A stretch of DNA of 64,000 nt from CAVTWD01 sp963738325. Its GTDB lineage: Bacteria > Actinomycetota > Acidimicrobiia > Acidimicrobiales > Ilumatobacteraceae. Below, piece after piece: positions 62,484 to 64,000 of the stretch; within the stretch, counting starts at the first letter, position 1; each line of letters starts with the position of its first letter. The stretch lies in the NCBI GenBank assembly GCA_963738325.1, contig CAVTWD010000009.1, positions 682,001-746,000 of the forward strand, written 5' to 3'. The notes beneath the pieces are model-generated. The model did not search any database, was not told the origin of the DNA, and saw only the letters and a list, made by a program, of their open reading frames with translations. Position numbers and translations under genes: made by a program.

Positions 62484-62820
62484 GCCCGACGATTCGTAGC
62501 CGCGTCGCGCCCGGATTGGGGGGATATGCGACCAATCCGATTGCCGTGGGGCGACGAACAGACGCGGCGAGAGGATCCACCCAGGACCGCAGGAGCACTT
62601 CGGGATCCGTGCTCCTGCCGTCTGTCAGGGTGGACGAAGACGGGTGTCGGCGGGTCGCCCCTTCCTGGGCCGGCACCCGGCTTCGCGAGGGCGGGGTGTG
62701 TGCGTGGAGGCGCACCCCGCCATCTCGCGCCCGCTCTGCCATTGCTGTCTCGTGCCCGGCGTCTGTCCCCCGAACAGTGCGGCCAAACGTGCGAAGGTCG
62801 GACGTACAGGCGTCCCGTGC
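62484..62820. other. Intergenic region upstream of the sigma gene
   Basis: About 340 bp before the tandem repeats, with no supported gene. It contains GGGGATATGCGACCAATCCG near 62519-62538, which may hold the sigma promoter on the minus strand. The rest is GC-rich with no obvious structure. Confidence 0.3.
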
Positions 62821-62907
62821 GCGCCGGCGATCGACGCGTCGCGCCGGCGATCGACGCGTCGCGCCGGCGATCGACGCGTCGCGCCGGCGATCGACGCGTC
62901 GCGCCGG
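62821..62907. repeat. Four perfect 20-bp tandem repeats with nested palindromes
   Basis: GCGCCGGCGATCGACGCGTC repeats exactly four times from 62821 to 62900, with a 7-bp partial copy after. Each unit has the palindromes GCCGGC, CGATCG and GACGCGTC. It lies between the CsoR gene and the sigma gene. The 20-bp period does not keep a reading frame, so it is non-coding. Could be a protein-binding iteron-like array or simple expansion. Confidence 0.85.
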
Positions 62908-62945
62908 ATGAGCGTGCCGGCGGATCGGCTTGGCCGACGAGGCGG

Positions 62946-63230
62946 TCAGGAGCGGACGAGGCGGGCGATGGCCGCTTGCGCCTCCGCGAGCATCTCGTCA
63001 GCCGACGCCTCGTCGCCACTCGCGATGGCATCGGCGACACAGTGCCCGAGGTGCTCCTCGAGCAGGTTCAGCGCCACCGACTGGAGGGCCCGCGTGGCAG
63101 CGGAAACCTGCGTGAGCACGTCGATGCAGTACTGGTCGGTCTCGACCATCCGCTGCAGCCCCCGAACCTGGCCCTCGATGCGGCGCAGTGCGGCGAGGTG
63201 CCTCGCCCTGTCGTCGGAGTACCCGGCCAT
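62946..63230 (-). CDS. csoR: CsoR/RcnR-type metal-sensing repressor
   Basis: 94 residues from ATG 63230. ALRRIEGQVRGLQRMVETDQ, YCIDVLTQVSAATRALQSVA, LNLLEEHLGHCVADAIASGD. The Cu(I) ligands Cys35, His60 and Cys64 are conserved at the positions of mycobacterial CsoR (36, 61, 65). It should release DNA when copper binds. A CsoR-like palindrome lies directly upstream. No copper ATPase or chaperone gene is adjacent in the window. Confidence 0.9.
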   Translation of the reverse strand: MAGYSDDRARHLAALRRIEGQVRGLQRMVETDQYCIDVLTQVSAATRALQSVALNLLEEHLGHCVADAIASGDEASADEMLAEAQAAIARLVRS

Positions 63231-63241
63231 GCCGGGAAGTA

Positions 63242-63256
63242 TACCTCCCGGGGGTA
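63242..63256. promoter_or_regulatory. CsoR-type operator
   Basis: TACCTCCCGGGGGTA is a near-perfect palindrome of the TACCCC-GGGGTA class, 11 bp before the CsoR start. It fits autoregulation by copper. Confidence 0.7.
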
Positions 63257-63326
63257 CGGAAGGATGGGTGCGTGCCAGCGCGGCGAGAACCATGCACGTC
63301 CCCCGGTGGATCCGAGGACGGTAACA

Positions 63327-63380
63327 AGCCCCGCCGGCCGGGCACGTGGGCCGTCCGGCCCAGTCCCGCGGGGCGGGGCT
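63327..63380. other. Long-stem hairpin region
   Basis: AGCCCCGCC (63327-63335) pairs perfectly with GGCGGGGCT (63372-63380), and the loop itself holds GGGCC-GTCC-GGCCC. No T-run follows. It lies 85 bp upstream of the leader ORF at 63465, in the space between csoR and the hydrolase gene. Confidence 0.35.
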
Positions 63381-63464
63381 GGACGGCATTGCGCTCGGCA
63401 TCCGGGCCGACGGCGGCCCGCTCTGGCCGACTGTGGCCGGCTCTGGCCGACGCGTAACGTGACG

Positions 63465-63503
63465 ATGGTGGACGCGAACGGTCGGGGCTTCGGGCGCTCT
63501 TGA
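63465..63503 (+). CDS. Possible 12-residue leader ORF overlapping the next start
   Basis: ATG-GTG...TGA encodes MVDANGRGFGRS. A TAACGT box (63455-63460) lies 4 nt before the ATG or 7 nt before the GTG at 63468, as in leaderless genes here. Its TGA overlaps the TTG (63500) of the hydrolase as TTGA. It could be a real leader peptide, or the true N-terminus if one base is missing. Confidence 0.3.
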   Translation: MVDANGRGFGRS

Positions 63504-64000
63504 GCGGGTCGCACGATTCGCGCCTGGGAATCAGGGCGAGGCCCCCTTCGAGGCTTCGGCGTGTGGTAGTCGGGACGGGCGTCGTCGGCACGACGGTCGC
63601 ACTGCTGGCCGCCGGGTGCAGCACCGATGCCGGGGTCACGGTCGCCAGCCCGATCGGCACGGCCACCACGGTCGCCCCGGCCTCTACGACTCCGGCGTCG
63701 TCGACCTGGTCGGCCACGGCCGGAGCCGCCACGACGACCTCCGTGCCGCCCGCCACCTGGCAGCCGTGCACCGACACGCCGACGCTCGACTGCGCCTCGG
63801 TCAGCGTCCCGCTCGTGTACGCGAACCCTTCAGCGGGCACGACGACCATCCGCATGGCCCGCCAGCGCGCCGCCAAGAGCGACCAGCGGCTTGGCACGCT
63901 GTTCGTCAACCCGGGGGGTCCGGGCGGCTCGGGCATCGAGTTCCTACCGAATCTGGTGGAGAAGCTGCCAACGGAGATCAAGGACCGCTTCGACGTCGTC
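63500..64000 (+). CDS. Alpha/beta-hydrolase lipoprotein, TAP family (C-terminus off the window)
   Basis: Partial, 167 residues to the edge. From TTG 63500 (GTG 63563 is an alternative) a signal with LRRVVVGTGVVGTTVALLAA ends at the lipobox LAAGC. After a Thr-rich linker the mature part reads WQPCTDTPTLDCASVSVPLV, YANPSAGTTTIRMARQRA and LFVNPGGPGGSGIEFLPNLV, the oxyanion-hole motif of tripeptidyl-aminopeptidase-like hydrolases, as in the gene at 32204. The nucleophile lies beyond the window. Confidence 0.8.
   Translation, partial: MSGSHDSRLGIRARPPSRLRRVVVGTGVVGTTVALLAAGCSTDAGVTVASPIGTATTVAPASTTPASSTWSATAGAATTTSVPPATWQPCTDTPTLDCASVSVPLVYANPSAGTTTIRMARQRAAKSDQRLGTLFVNPGGPGGSGIEFLPNLVEKLPTEIKDRFDVV

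Noticed and set aside
62821..62907. CRISPR array
   Set aside because: The units are contiguous with no spacers and no cas genes are nearby.

Overview
The window is GC-rich throughout, with frequent GTG starts, many 4-bp stop/start overlaps, deazaflavin/F420-type oxidoreductase families, an ECF sigma/zinc anti-sigma pair and a LivH-LivM fused permease. This points to a high-GC actinobacterium, possibly an uncultured Acidimicrobiia-like lineage; the class is inference. No rRNA, tRNA or CRISPR array was seen.

Layout. (a) 1-24.4 kb is accessory DNA: small oxidoreductases (deazaflavin nitroreductase, split-barrel FMN/F420, VOC, DHFR-like), several TetR or LuxR regulators, an aquaporin, YihY/BrkB, PPK2, phospholipase D and a TrkA-type K+ channel. 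Among them lie many gene remnants: CMD, ArsB/SLC13, ClC, DHFR, IS256 transposase, SnoaL, a STAND ATPase and DUF190. Two copies of a ~165-bp CTAG-bounded MITE-like repeat lie at 10.7 and 24.4 kb. (b) 24.6-32.0 kb is a lipid or xenobiotic catabolic block. It has two TetR/flavoprotein pairs with a shared operator core, then a DUF6285 / APH-like kinase / acyl-CoA dehydrogenase operon that resembles LvaB-LvaA-LvaC of 4-hydroxyacyl-CoA catabolism. (c) 32.2-48.9 kb holds a TAP-type lipoprotein hydrolase, an ABC exporter, an APC permease with a universal stress protein, RmuC, an MBL hydrolase, XseA/XseB, a zinc-ribbon membrane protein, two alpha/beta hydrolases, a LysM lipoprotein, an F420-type oxidoreductase and a MeaA/ethylmalonyl-CoA mutase. 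(d) 48.9-53.9 kb is a branched-chain amino-acid-type ABC importer: fused permease, two ATPases and a convergent binding protein. (e) 53.9-64 kb is housekeeping: Aat, 3-hydroxyacyl-CoA dehydrogenase, a phosphatase, S51 peptidase, cyclophilin, LysC-Asd, MazG, ECF sigma/anti-sigma, CsoR and a second TAP-type hydrolase entering the right edge.

Two properties affect reading. Conserved genes are repeatedly split by single-base frameshifts (at least 16 loci), including housekeeping genes such as xseB, which looks more like residual indel errors in the assembly than mass decay. The 3-24 kb remnants are different, because they also lack whole domains or are joined to foreign sequence. Separately, several genes have no Shine-Dalgarno but carry a TAC(C/G)GT-like hexamer 6-8 nt before a GTG start, which suggests widespread leaderless transcription.
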